A stretch of 64,000 nucleotides of DNA from Flavobacterium nitrogenifigens (GTDB lineage: Bacteria > Bacteroidota > Bacteroidia > Flavobacteriales > Flavobacteriaceae): positions 1 to 64,000 of the forward strand of contig NZ_QJRI01000167.1 in the NCBI RefSeq assembly GCF_003254565.1, read 5' to 3'. Below, in pieces: positions 1-7,876 of the stretch. The notes below the pieces were generated by a model that was not told the DNA's origin, made no database searches, and saw only the letters and a list, made by a program, of their open reading frames with translations. The translations under genes and the position numbers were made by a program. Position 1 is the first letter of the stretch. The number at the start of each line of letters is the position of its first letter.

Positions 1-1
1 T

Positions 2-3000
2 AATTGCGCGGGAACAGTGACTGGAACAACGGCAGATCCATTGGCATACAATGCTCAGGGAACTTATATGATTAACTGGACTTTTAATGACGGAAATGGA
101 AATGTAGAAACAGCAGTCCAAAAAGTGATCATTAAAGACACTCAAAAGCCATCAATCACTTGTCCGTTGGCAGTTTCAGTTTCGGCAGATGCGAATTCAT
201 GTGCTGTGACAGGTGTTGTTTTAGGTACTCCAACGGTATCAGACAACTGTATGGGAACGGTTGCTGTAACGAATGATGCGCCATCAAGTTTCCCAATCGG
301 GGATACAACAGTGACTTGGACAGCAAAAGATGGAGCAGGAAATATAGAGACTTGCACACAGATTGTTAAAGTAATAGGTGCCATTATTGCAAATGATGAT
401 AATGTTTCTTCATCAAATGGAGTATCTGGAGGAATTGTCATCGCTAACATTCTTGATAATGATGTTTTAAATTGTAATAAAGTAAATAGAGGAGATATTG
501 ATATTACGGTAAATAGTACTGTGCCTTCAGTATTAATTTTCAATACTGTAAATGGTGCTGTTTCAGTAAAACCGAATACGCCAACAGGTATTTATACTTT
601 TGATTATTCGATTTGTGAAATTGCTAATAGTAAAAATTGCAATACAGCTACAGTTAAAGTTGAAATTGTAAATGATTTAATTGCGGTTAAAGATGATTTC
701 GGAACAAAATCTTCAGGATCAACATCAGCAATTCTCGGAAATGTAAAATCAAACGATACTTTAGACGGAGCATTTGTTACTTCTGGCAATACAGTTGTGA
801 CTGTTGGCAGCGACGGACCATTAAGCGTTGATGCAAATGGAGATGTGACTCTAGCGGCAAACACGCCAAGTGGAATCTACAGCATTACATACGAAATCTG
901 TGAGAAAGATGCTAGTCCATCAAACTGTAAGACAGCAATTGCAGAAGTTAAAGTTGCAAATACAATAGACGCAGTACCAGATGCTATTACTCCAATTAAT
1001 GGAAACATTGGAGAAACAACAGTATCTCTAATTGGAAACGATACATTAAACGGAAACCAAGCCGTAATTGGAACTAATTCGGGAGAAGTAACAATAAATA
1101 TTGTTGGCACTTTACCATCGGGATTAGCATTAAATGCAAATGGAACGATTACGGTAGCTCCAAATACACCAAAAGGAAATTATAATGTAGAATATGTAAT
1201 ATGTGAAGTAGGTGCAGCTCCTGCAAACTGCGATTTAGTAACTATTACTGTACCAGTAACAGCAGGAAACCTTGTGGCAAACGAAGACATAATTCCGTCA
1301 GTTTTAGGATCGAATGTTCCTCAGACATTAGGCAAAAACGTTTTTGACAATGACACAAAAAATGCTCAGCCGTTAAATCCGTCAGATGTTACGCTGAAAA
1401 CCACAGCGGCAGATCCAAAAGGATATCTGACTGTAGATGCAGACGGAAATATTGTTTTAGGAGCTAATCCTCCAGCAGGAGATTATGAACTGACTTATGA
1501 AATCTGCGAGAAATTAAATCTGGACAACTGCAGTTCAAATACAGTGAAGGTAACAGTTGGTACGCCAGTAATCGATGCAGTTGAAGATGTGATAGCTTCA
1601 ATAAACGGAAATATTGGAGGAACAACAATTTCATTAATTGCGAATGACAAATTAAACGGAAATCCAATCACAGTTGGAACAGCAGCCGGAGAAGTTAAGT
1701 TTGAAATCGTCGGAACACTTCCGTCAGGGCTTACTTTAAATTCAGATTATACAATTACAGTTGCGCCAAACACGCCAGCCGCAGATTATAATGTAGAATA
1801 TAAAATCTGTGAAAATACGAATCCAACAAATTGTGATTCGGTAATTACAGTAGTGAAAGTTACAGGAGGAAATCTTGTAGCAAACGAAGATCTAGTGCCA
1901 TCAGCAGTTGGAGTAAACGTTCCGCAGAAAGTAATCAATGTTTTTGAAAATGATACTAAAGATGGAAATAAATTAGTGCCATCAGATGTAGATCTTAAAG
2001 TAACTCAAGCTGATCCAAAAGGATATTTAACTGTAGATGCAGACGGAAATGTTGTATTAGCACCTAATGCACCTGCAGGAGAGTATGAATTGACATACAC
2101 AATATGCGAAAAATTAAATCCGAATAACTGTAATTCAAATACTGTAAAAGTTACCGTAGCAGAACCAAAAATGACAGTAGTTGCAAATAGCTATTGTTCA
2201 AACAATGTTCCTTATGTTAACTATACAGTTACACCGGACAATTTCACGACAAATAACCTATTAACGGTTAAATGGATTGACAGCAACAACAATGTTGTGG
2301 CAACTCAGACCAATCTGCCATTAAGCGGAAATATTTTATGGCCAGGAGCAGAGATTGACAGCAACCAAAATGGAACAGATTGGCCAGGATGGATTTTAAA
2401 TAACGGAATATGGGCAGAAGGAGCAGACGGATTTGAAGCTACCAGAAATGGAGTGAAAATGGAATTTTCATTAAATCCAACTGTAACAGTTTCTGTTGCT
2501 TATCCGTCAGCAACGCCAGATTGTAATGCACGTCCAACATTCAGTATAAAAGCAAATAATGACGAGGCTGGACCAGTAAATGCAAAGAAAGGGGCAAATG
2601 CTAACATTAATATTTTTGAAAATGATTTATTAAATGGAGCAAAATTAAAGGCCTCAGATGTTATTTTATCAGTTCCAGTTCTACATCCAAATATTTCATT
2701 GAATGCAGACGGTTCAATCAACATTGCTGTAAATACCGCAGATGGAGTTTACGAATTGACTTATCAGATTTGCGAAGCTGCAAATGCATCAAATTGTAGT
2801 CAGGCAGTGATTAAGATTACCGTTGACAATGTTGTGGATCCAACTCCGCCAACAGAGAATAAAATTACTCTGAACAATGATAATGATGTTAGTGCCGACG
2901 GTATTAATGGTTCGTTAGAAATTGTAAATGTTTTGGATAATGATTTGATAAACGGACAGCCAATAAATCCTGCAGATGTTATAATTAAGCCTATAACAGA

Positions 3001-3826
3001 AAGCCCATATTTTGAATGGAATGCTGACGGAACGGTAAATGTTAAGCCAAATACGCCAGGAGGAAATTATCCGTTGACTTATCAGGTTTGCGAAAAAGCT
3101 AATGGTACAAATTGCTCAACAGCCGTATTAAATGTTTTTGTTGAAGTGCCAGCTATTTCGGTTATCAAAACAGCAGTTTTCAATGACGAAAATAAGAGCG
3201 GTTTCGCAAATGCAGGAGAAACAATTACGTACAAATTTACAGTAACCAATACAGGAAATGTGCCTCTTGTTGGAATCACAATAAACGATCCATTGCCAGG
3301 AGTGGTAGTTTCTGGACAAGCAATTAATTTGGGAGTGAATGAATCTAACGAGACTAATTTCACGGCGGTTTACAAAATCACTCAAGAAGATATTAATCGA
3401 GGAAGTGTGAGTAATCAGGCAACTGTAAAAGGAAGTAGTGTAAGAGGAGTTGTTGTCGAAGATCAGTCAGACGATGCAAGCAATAGCGGAGACAGTCCAA
3501 CAGTTTTAGACTTAAACGGATGTTCTATTAAAGTAATGAATGCTTTCTCTCCAAATGGAGACAGCAAGAATGCAAGATTCTATATAAGAGGAATTGAATG
3601 TTACCCAGATAACACAGTTGAAATTTATAACCGTTGGGGAGTTTTGGTTTTCAGTATAGATCAATACAACAATAACGATCGAGTTTTTGAAGGATATTCT
3701 AACGGGCGTTCTACAATTAAACAAACAGATGGTCTTCCGGTTGGAACGTATTTCTATGTCTTAAAATACAAAGACAGTGCTCAAAAGTCTCACCAAGAAT
3801 CTGGTTACTTATACCTTAATAAATAA
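2..3826 (+). CDS. Giant repeat adhesin with type B T9SS sorting domain (5' truncated)
   Basis: The reading frame is open to the window edge, so the N terminus is missing; the GTG at 17 is not the real start. About 1,270 residues are visible. They comprise HYR-like modules (roughly residues 1-125), then a chain of ~95-residue Ig/cadherin-like repeats that recur as 'NDxxNG...Y.v.Y.ICE...NC...V.V' with paired cysteines, a non-repeat insert at about 720-850, a DUF11-like module ('GETITYKFTVTNTGNVPL') near 1055-1140, and a C-terminal gliding-motility-associated (CHU_C, type B) sorting domain starting at 'AFSPNGD'. Family knowledge: such domains route proteins through the type IX secretion system to the cell surface. 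The next two genes (PorP/SprF and OmpA type) form its likely dedicated export partners. An adhesin role is inferred from SprB-like architecture; the ligand is unknown. Confidence 0.85.
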   Translation, partial: NCAGTVTGTTADPLAYNAQGTYMINWTFNDGNGNVETAVQKVIIKDTQKPSITCPLAVSVSADANSCAVTGVVLGTPTVSDNCMGTVAVTNDAPSSFPIGDTTVTWTAKDGAGNIETCTQIVKVIGAIIANDDNVSSSNGVSGGIVIANILDNDVLNCNKVNRGDIDITVNSTVPSVLIFNTVNGAVSVKPNTPTGIYTFDYSICEIANSKNCNTATVKVEIVNDLIAVKDDFGTKSSGSTSAILGNVKSNDTLDGAFVTSGNTVVTVGSDGPLSVDANGDVTLAANTPSGIYSITYEICEKDASPSNCKTAIAEVKVANTIDAVPDAITPINGNIGETTVSLIGNDTLNGNQAVIGTNSGEVTINIVGTLPSGLALNANGTITVAPNTPKGNYNVEYVICEVGAAPANCDLVTITVPVTAGNLVANEDIIPSVLGSNVPQTLGKNVFDNDTKNAQPLNPSDVTLKTTAADPKGYLTVDADGNIVLGANPPAGDYELTYEICEKLNLDNCSSNTVKVTVGTPVIDAVEDVIASINGNIGGTTISLIANDKLNGNPITVGTAAGEVKFEIVGTLPSGLTLNSDYTITVAPNTPAADYNVEYKICENTNPTNCDSVITVVKVTGGNLVANEDLVPSAVGVNVPQKVINVFENDTKDGNKLVPSDVDLKVTQADPKGYLTVDADGNVVLAPNAPAGEYELTYTICEKLNPNNCNSNTVKVTVAEPKMTVVANSYCSNNVPYVNYTVTPDNFTTNNLLTVKWIDSNNNVVATQTNLPLSGNILWPGAEIDSNQNGTDWPGWILNNGIWAEGADGFEATRNGVKMEFSLNPTVTVSVAYPSATPDCNARPTFSIKANNDEAGPVNAKKGANANINIFENDLLNGAKLKASDVILSVPVLHPNISLNADGSINIAVNTADGVYELTYQICEAANASNCSQAVIKITVDNVVDPTPPTENKITLNNDNDVSADGINGSLEIVNVLDNDLINGQPINPADVIIKPITESPYFEWNADGTVNVKPNTPGGNYPLTYQVCEKANGTNCSTAVLNVFVEVPAISVIKTAVFNDENKSGFANAGETITYKFTVTNTGNVPLVGITINDPLPGVVVSGQAINLGVNESNETNFTAVYKITQEDINRGSVSNQATVKGSSVRGVVVEDQSDDASNSGDSPTVLDLNGCSIKVMNAFSPNGDSKNARFYIRGIECYPDNTVEIYNRWGVLVFSIDQYNNNDRVFEGYSNGRSTIKQTDGLPVGTYFYVLKYKDSAQKSHQESGYLYLNK

Positions 3827-3834
3827 AATGGAAT

Positions 3835-3858
3835 ACGGCTTAGTTAACTCTAAGCCGT
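3835..3858 (+). terminator. Intercistronic hairpin between adhesin and sprF-like gene
   Basis: A 9-bp perfect stem (ACGGCTTAG / CTAAGCCGT) with a 6-nt loop lies 8 bases after the adhesin stop and 15 bases before the sprF-like start. It is followed by TTCTAAAAC, which is too poor in T for a strong terminator. It may be an attenuating or mRNA-stabilising hairpin that sets the ratio of adhesin to outer-membrane partner. Confidence 0.5.
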
Positions 3859-3873
3859 TCTAAAACTTCATAA

Positions 3874-4785
3874 ATGAAAAAATTAATTTTAGTTTTTATG
3901 TTTTTTTCGATTGTGTCAAATGCGCAGCAAGACGCGCAGTACACACAATATATGTACAACACAATCGAAGTCAATCCAGCGTATGCAGGTTCAAGAGGAG
4001 CTTTAAGCATTTTTGGTTTATATCGTACACAATGGGTTGGACTAGATGGTGCGCCAGAAACCAGCACATTTTCTGTTAATACGCCTTTAAAAAATAGCGA
4101 TTTAGGACTTGGAGTTTCTTTGGTAAATGATAAAATTGGGCCAACTGTAGAAAATACTTTATCGGCAGATTTGTCTTATACGATTCCGACTTCAGAATCT
4201 TGGAATTTATCTTTTGGTATAAAAGGAACAGCCAATCTTTTCAATATTGATATTAACAAATTAAGCTACGAAGATCAGGATGATCCACAGTTTCAGAATT
4301 TAAAAAATAAATTTTCGCCAAATGTCGGAGCTGGAATTTATTATCATTCAGATAGAGCTTACATCGGATTATCGGTTCCTAATTTTATAGAAACAAATCG
4401 TTATGATTCAGACGACGTGGCTATTTTCAAAGATAAAATCAATTATTATTTAATAGCAGGTTATGTATTTAATCTGGATCGTTTAGAATACATAAAATTC
4501 AAACCAGCCTTAATGACAAAAATGGTAGAAGGAGCACCTTTGCAAGTTGATGTTTCAGGAAATTTCATGTTCAATGATAAATTCGTTTTAGGACTTGCTT
4601 ATCGTTGGAGTGCATCTGTGAGTGCAATGGCAGGATTTCAAGTAACAAAAGGAATGTACATCGGTTATGGCTACGATCATGAAACGACACAATTAAGAAA
4701 ATACAATTCTGGATCGCATGAGATTTTCCTAAGATTCGAATTCTTCAATAATTACAATAAAATGATATCCCCAAGATTCTTTTAA
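3874..4785 (+). CDS. PorP/SprF family type IX secretion outer-membrane protein
   Basis: A 303-residue protein with a signal peptide ending near 'VSNAQQ'. It opens with the family hallmark 'DAQYTQYMYNTIEVNPAYAGSRG', followed by alternating beta-strand segments expected of an outer-membrane barrel, and ends in 'SPRFF'. PorP/SprF proteins work with the T9SS; SprF of F. johnsoniae is needed for surface delivery of the adhesin SprB, and paralogues usually sit directly downstream of their client adhesin, as here. It is 48 bases after the adhesin and 8 bases before the OmpA-family gene, so a three-gene operon is likely. Specific pairing with the upstream adhesin is inferred from position. Confidence 0.92.
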   Translation: MKKLILVFMFFSIVSNAQQDAQYTQYMYNTIEVNPAYAGSRGALSIFGLYRTQWVGLDGAPETSTFSVNTPLKNSDLGLGVSLVNDKIGPTVENTLSADLSYTIPTSESWNLSFGIKGTANLFNIDINKLSYEDQDDPQFQNLKNKFSPNVGAGIYYHSDRAYIGLSVPNFIETNRYDSDDVAIFKDKINYYLIAGYVFNLDRLEYIKFKPALMTKMVEGAPLQVDVSGNFMFNDKFVLGLAYRWSASVSAMAGFQVTKGMYIGYGYDHETTQLRKYNSGSHEIFLRFEFFNNYNKMISPRFF

Positions 4786-4793
4786 TACAACCT

Positions 4794-6806
4794 ATGAAAG
4801 CTATAAAATTAATTTTGATCTTTTTACTGTCTAGTTTTATTTCAACTGTGAAGGCACAAAATCCATTCACAAACATGAATATAAAATATGCAGATAAAAA
4901 ATACGAAGAGTACGCTTACGCGGATGCAATAAAAGTTTACGAGAGTTTGGTAACTGAGCAGACTACCGACCAAGGAATAATTCAGCGTTTGGCAAATTCA
5001 TATTATTTTAATGGAGAATTAAAAAACGCATTAAAATGGTATGAGCAATTATTTGTAATAAATGAAAATCAAGATGCTGAATATTTATATCGATATGCAC
5101 AATCATTAAAATCAGTTGGAGATTATAGAAAGTCTGATGAGATTTTGCAGAAATTCAATCAAAAGGCAACGGCAGAAAAAAGAGCAGACTTAATCAGAAA
5201 TGAGAAAAACTACTTAGAAGATATTAAAGAAAACTCAGGCCGATTTCAAATTGCAGACGCTGGTGTCAATTCTAGATATTCAGATTACGGAAGTGTTGTT
5301 TACAACAATAAAATTGTTTTTACTTCTGCGCGTGATACAGGCGGAGTGGTGAAAGCCAATTTTCAATGGACAAACAGATCGTTCTCTAGATTGTATACAG
5401 CAGATTTAATGCCAGATGGAAGTGTTGGAAAACCAGAGCTTTTAGTAAAAAGAAAAAGAGATAATTTCAATGAGTCAAGTCCGATTTTTACAAAAGACGG
5501 TCGCACGATGTATTTTACCCGAAATAATTTTACAGACGGTAAAAGACGTGGCAACGATAAAAACGTAACGCTTTTGAAACTATACAAAGCAGAGCTTATC
5601 GATAACACATGGCAGAATGTAAAAGAACTTCCATTCAATAGTGATCAATACAGCACGGCGCATCCAGCTTTAAGTGTTGATGAGAAAACATTGTATTTTG
5701 CATCAGATATGCCAGGAACGTTGGGTCAGTCTGATATTTTTAAAGTTGCAATTAATGAAGATGGAACTTTCGGAACACCAGAAAATCTAGGGCCTGCTAT
5801 CAATACTGAAGCAAGAGAAACTTTCCCTTTCATTTCTGGAGATAATGAATTGTATTTTGCTTCTGACGGACGTCCAGGTTTAGGCGGTCTGGATATTTTT
5901 GCTTCAAGAATAAAAGCAAACGGGAGTTATGATGACGTTTTAAATGTTGGTGAACCGGTAAATAGCAAACAAGACGATTTTGCTTTTAGCATTGATAGTA
6001 AAACCAGAAGTGGCTATTTTTCTTCAAACAGAGAAAACGGACTCGGTTTGGATGACATTTACAGATTTACAGAAACCAGAAGATTAATCTGCGAGCAAAA
6101 CTTATCAGGAACAGTTACCGATGCAGAAACAAATGAGATATTAGCCAATACTTCTTTGACTTTGTTTAATGAAAAATTTGATCCAGTTGGAACAATCACT
6201 ACGGACGAAAAAGGGAACTACATTTTTCCTGACTTAAGATGTGGTAAAAAATACACCATTAGAACGGCTAAAAACGAGTATAATGCCAAAGAAGTAGCGG
6301 TAACAATCCTGAAAGAAAAAGGAGAAACTACTCAAATGATTGCATTAAATAAAGTATTTAAGCCTCTCACAGCAAAAACTGTAGCGATCAAAAAAACGAC
6401 AATCAGTCCAGTAAAAGTGGGTTCTATAAGAGTAGGAGTAGATATTGCAAAACTGCTAAATCTGCCTATGAATTTCTTTGATTTGGGTAAAGCAACTATC
6501 AAGAAAACTTCAGAACCGCAATTAATGAAAGTGGTTAATCTTTTAAACGAATATCCGACAATGAAATTAGATATTCGTTCGCATACCGATAGCCGTTCTT
6601 CTTCAGAAAGCAATCAGATTCTTTCAGAAAAAAGAGCACAATCAACCAAAAAATGGTTAATTCAAAAAGGAATTAGCGAAGACAGATTAACTGCAAAAGG
6701 TTATGGCGAAACGCAATTAGTAAACAAATGTGCAGATGGAGTACAATGTACAGAAAAACAGCATATGCAAAATAGACGAAGCGAATTTATTATTGTATCA
6801 ATATAA
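4794..6806 (+). CDS. OmpA family protein with TPR, PD40 propeller and regulatory-like domain
   Basis: A 670-residue exported protein (signal peptide ending 'STVKAQ'). Domains in order: TPR-like helices (about 30-135), WD40-like PD40 propeller repeats with 'FxSxRxGGxGGxDIF' type signatures (about 155-400), a carboxypeptidase-regulatory-like beta domain ('LSGTVTDAETNEILANTSL', about 435-510), and a C-terminal OmpA peptidoglycan-binding domain (about 550-670) with 'DIRSHTDSR' and 'NRRSEF'. The same order is found in the PorE/SprE-neighbouring family of T9SS-linked OmpA proteins. It probably anchors the adhesin/SprF complex to peptidoglycan. It is the last gene of the operon; a strong hairpin terminator follows. 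Confidence 0.88.
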   Translation: MKAIKLILIFLLSSFISTVKAQNPFTNMNIKYADKKYEEYAYADAIKVYESLVTEQTTDQGIIQRLANSYYFNGELKNALKWYEQLFVINENQDAEYLYRYAQSLKSVGDYRKSDEILQKFNQKATAEKRADLIRNEKNYLEDIKENSGRFQIADAGVNSRYSDYGSVVYNNKIVFTSARDTGGVVKANFQWTNRSFSRLYTADLMPDGSVGKPELLVKRKRDNFNESSPIFTKDGRTMYFTRNNFTDGKRRGNDKNVTLLKLYKAELIDNTWQNVKELPFNSDQYSTAHPALSVDEKTLYFASDMPGTLGQSDIFKVAINEDGTFGTPENLGPAINTEARETFPFISGDNELYFASDGRPGLGGLDIFASRIKANGSYDDVLNVGEPVNSKQDDFAFSIDSKTRSGYFSSNRENGLGLDDIYRFTETRRLICEQNLSGTVTDAETNEILANTSLTLFNEKFDPVGTITTDEKGNYIFPDLRCGKKYTIRTAKNEYNAKEVAVTILKEKGETTQMIALNKVFKPLTAKTVAIKKTTISPVKVGSIRVGVDIAKLLNLPMNFFDLGKATIKKTSEPQLMKVVNLLNEYPTMKLDIRSHTDSRSSSESNQILSEKRAQSTKKWLIQKGISEDRLTAKGYGETQLVNKCADGVQCTEKQHMQNRRSEFIIVSI

Positions 6807-6826
6807 AATAACCTTCATTAAAATCT

Positions 6827-6865
6827 AAAACCCCTTTTCTAAATTTTAGAAAAGGGGTTTTGTTT
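6827..6865. terminator. Bidirectional rho-independent terminator
   Basis: Perfect 17-bp inverted repeat: AAAACCCCTTTTCTAAA and its complement are separated by one base. The right arm ends in GGGGTTTTG. It lies 20 bases after the OmpA-family stop and ends the adhesin operon. Confidence 0.9.
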
Positions 6866-6873
6866 AGAAATAG

Positions 6874-7042
6874 TTCCTACGGGACAATGGTTTGGGGTGT
6901 GATTAATTTTTTTTCTATCGACCAGCCACTCCTAGCGGAGTGGGTTTCGAATTATATATAATGTGTAAAAAAAACACTCCGCTAGGAGTGGCTGGTCGGT
7001 AGAACGCAAATGTTTATCCGTAATCATAATGTCCTGTAGGGA
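6874..7042. repeat. Nested palindromic REP/MITE-like element
   Basis: A 28-bp inverted repeat (6915-6942 and 6975-7002, one mismatch) surrounds a 32-base AT-rich spacer. Each arm is itself a hairpin: CCACTCC-TAGC-GGAGTGG on the left and CACTCC-GCTA-GGAGTG on the right. Further out, TGATTA (6900-6905) pairs with TAATCA (7021-7026), and 6874-6886 pairs with 7030-7042 at 11 of 13 positions. There is no ORF inside. Its GC-rich arms contrast with AT-rich flanks, as for dispersed intergenic repeat elements. Copies elsewhere cannot be seen in this window. Confidence 0.75.
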
Positions 7043-7296
7043 TATTTCATCGGTTAATAAAAATCAATTAATAAATATGTAATTTATAATTTATTGTCTG
7101 TGCATCAGAACGTTAAAAAATCTAAATTTTCTCAAAAAACAATTCTAAACAAATTCATTCTTTACACTATAATTTTGAAAATCTAATTTTTTGTGTATTA
7201 TATTTAAAATGAATTGGTTATGGTTTTAAAAAATCGATTTCGCTGTAGATTGTGTTTGTTTTTGTTTTAACTTTATAATCCTAAAAAATTTTCATT
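7043..7296. other. AT-rich intergenic DNA upstream of CBS gene
   Basis: A very AT-rich stretch with no credible ORF or RNA gene. One TAATTTTG at 7170-7177 matches the flavobacterial -7 consensus but would give a leader of about 115 bases. No convincing -33 TTG accompanies it. The true promoter of the CBS gene is therefore uncertain. Confidence 0.4.
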
Positions 7297-7722
7297 ATGA
7301 CTGTAGATCAAATACTTAAAGCAAAAGGAAGAAATGTTTATTCTATTTTCTCCAATTTAACGGTTTATGATGCGTTAAAAGTGATGGGAGAAAAAAACAT
7401 TGGGGCAATTTTAGTTATGGATGATAATATTTTAAAAGGGATATTGTCTGAAAGAGATTATGCTAGGAAAATTGTACTGAAAGATAAATCTTCAAAAGAA
7501 ACTTTTGTTCATGAGATTATGGAAAGTCATGTTTTTACAGTAAAACTTTCAGATAATCTTGAAGATTGTATGGAACTTATGAGCGAAAAAAGAATAAGAC
7601 ACCTGCCTGTTTTGGAAGACGGAAATGTGGTTGGAGTCATTTCTATAAGCGATGTAGTGAAGGCAATTATAGAAATTCAGAAAGACACAATCAACCATTT
7701 GAATTCTTATATTTCTCAATAA
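7297..7722 (+). CDS. Stand-alone CBS-domain pair protein
   Basis: A 141-residue cytosolic protein made almost entirely of two CBS motifs (about 10-65 and 75-130), each with the 'ilVmdd..lkGilSerD' / 'lPVledgnvvGviSisDvv' pattern. Paired CBS motifs fold into a Bateman module that usually binds adenine nucleotides. With no attached enzyme domain the partner cannot be named. It is a single-gene unit: long AT-rich DNA precedes it and a clear terminator follows. Length matches other stand-alone CBS proteins. Confidence 0.9.
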   Translation: MTVDQILKAKGRNVYSIFSNLTVYDALKVMGEKNIGAILVMDDNILKGILSERDYARKIVLKDKSSKETFVHEIMESHVFTVKLSDNLEDCMELMSEKRIRHLPVLEDGNVVGVISISDVVKAIIEIQKDTINHLNSYISQ

Positions 7723-7753
7723 AGCACACCTAAAAACGATAAAAATTCAAACG

Positions 7754-7778
7754 AGTCCAATTTCTATTGGACTTTTTC
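7754..7778 (+). terminator. Rho-independent terminator
   Basis: AGTCCAAT-TTCT-ATTGGACT stem-loop followed by TTTTTC, 31 bases after the CBS gene stop. Confidence 0.9.
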
Positions 7779-7843
7779 TATTTATTCGAATAAATTTTAG
7801 GAAAAGAAAACGCTAAAAAGACGCCATTTTAAAACAAGACTTA

Positions 7844-7851
7844 TATCTTTG
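7844..7851 (+). promoter_or_regulatory. -7 element of malic enzyme promoter
   Basis: TATCTTTG matches the Bacteroidota -7 consensus TAnnTTTG, 25 bases upstream of the ATG, giving a leader of about 20 bases. No clear -33 TTG is seen. Confidence 0.6.
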
Positions 7852-7876
7852 TAAGCTAGAATAAAAGCTAAAAACA

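Noticed and set aside
142..543. Minus-strand ORF of 133 codons within the adhesin
   Set aside because: Shadow of a strongly supported coding frame with clear repeat domains; its translation shows no family features.
968..2160. CRISPR array or direct-repeat array
   Set aside because: The repeats are long, in frame and encode protein domains; there are no short repeats with unique spacers.
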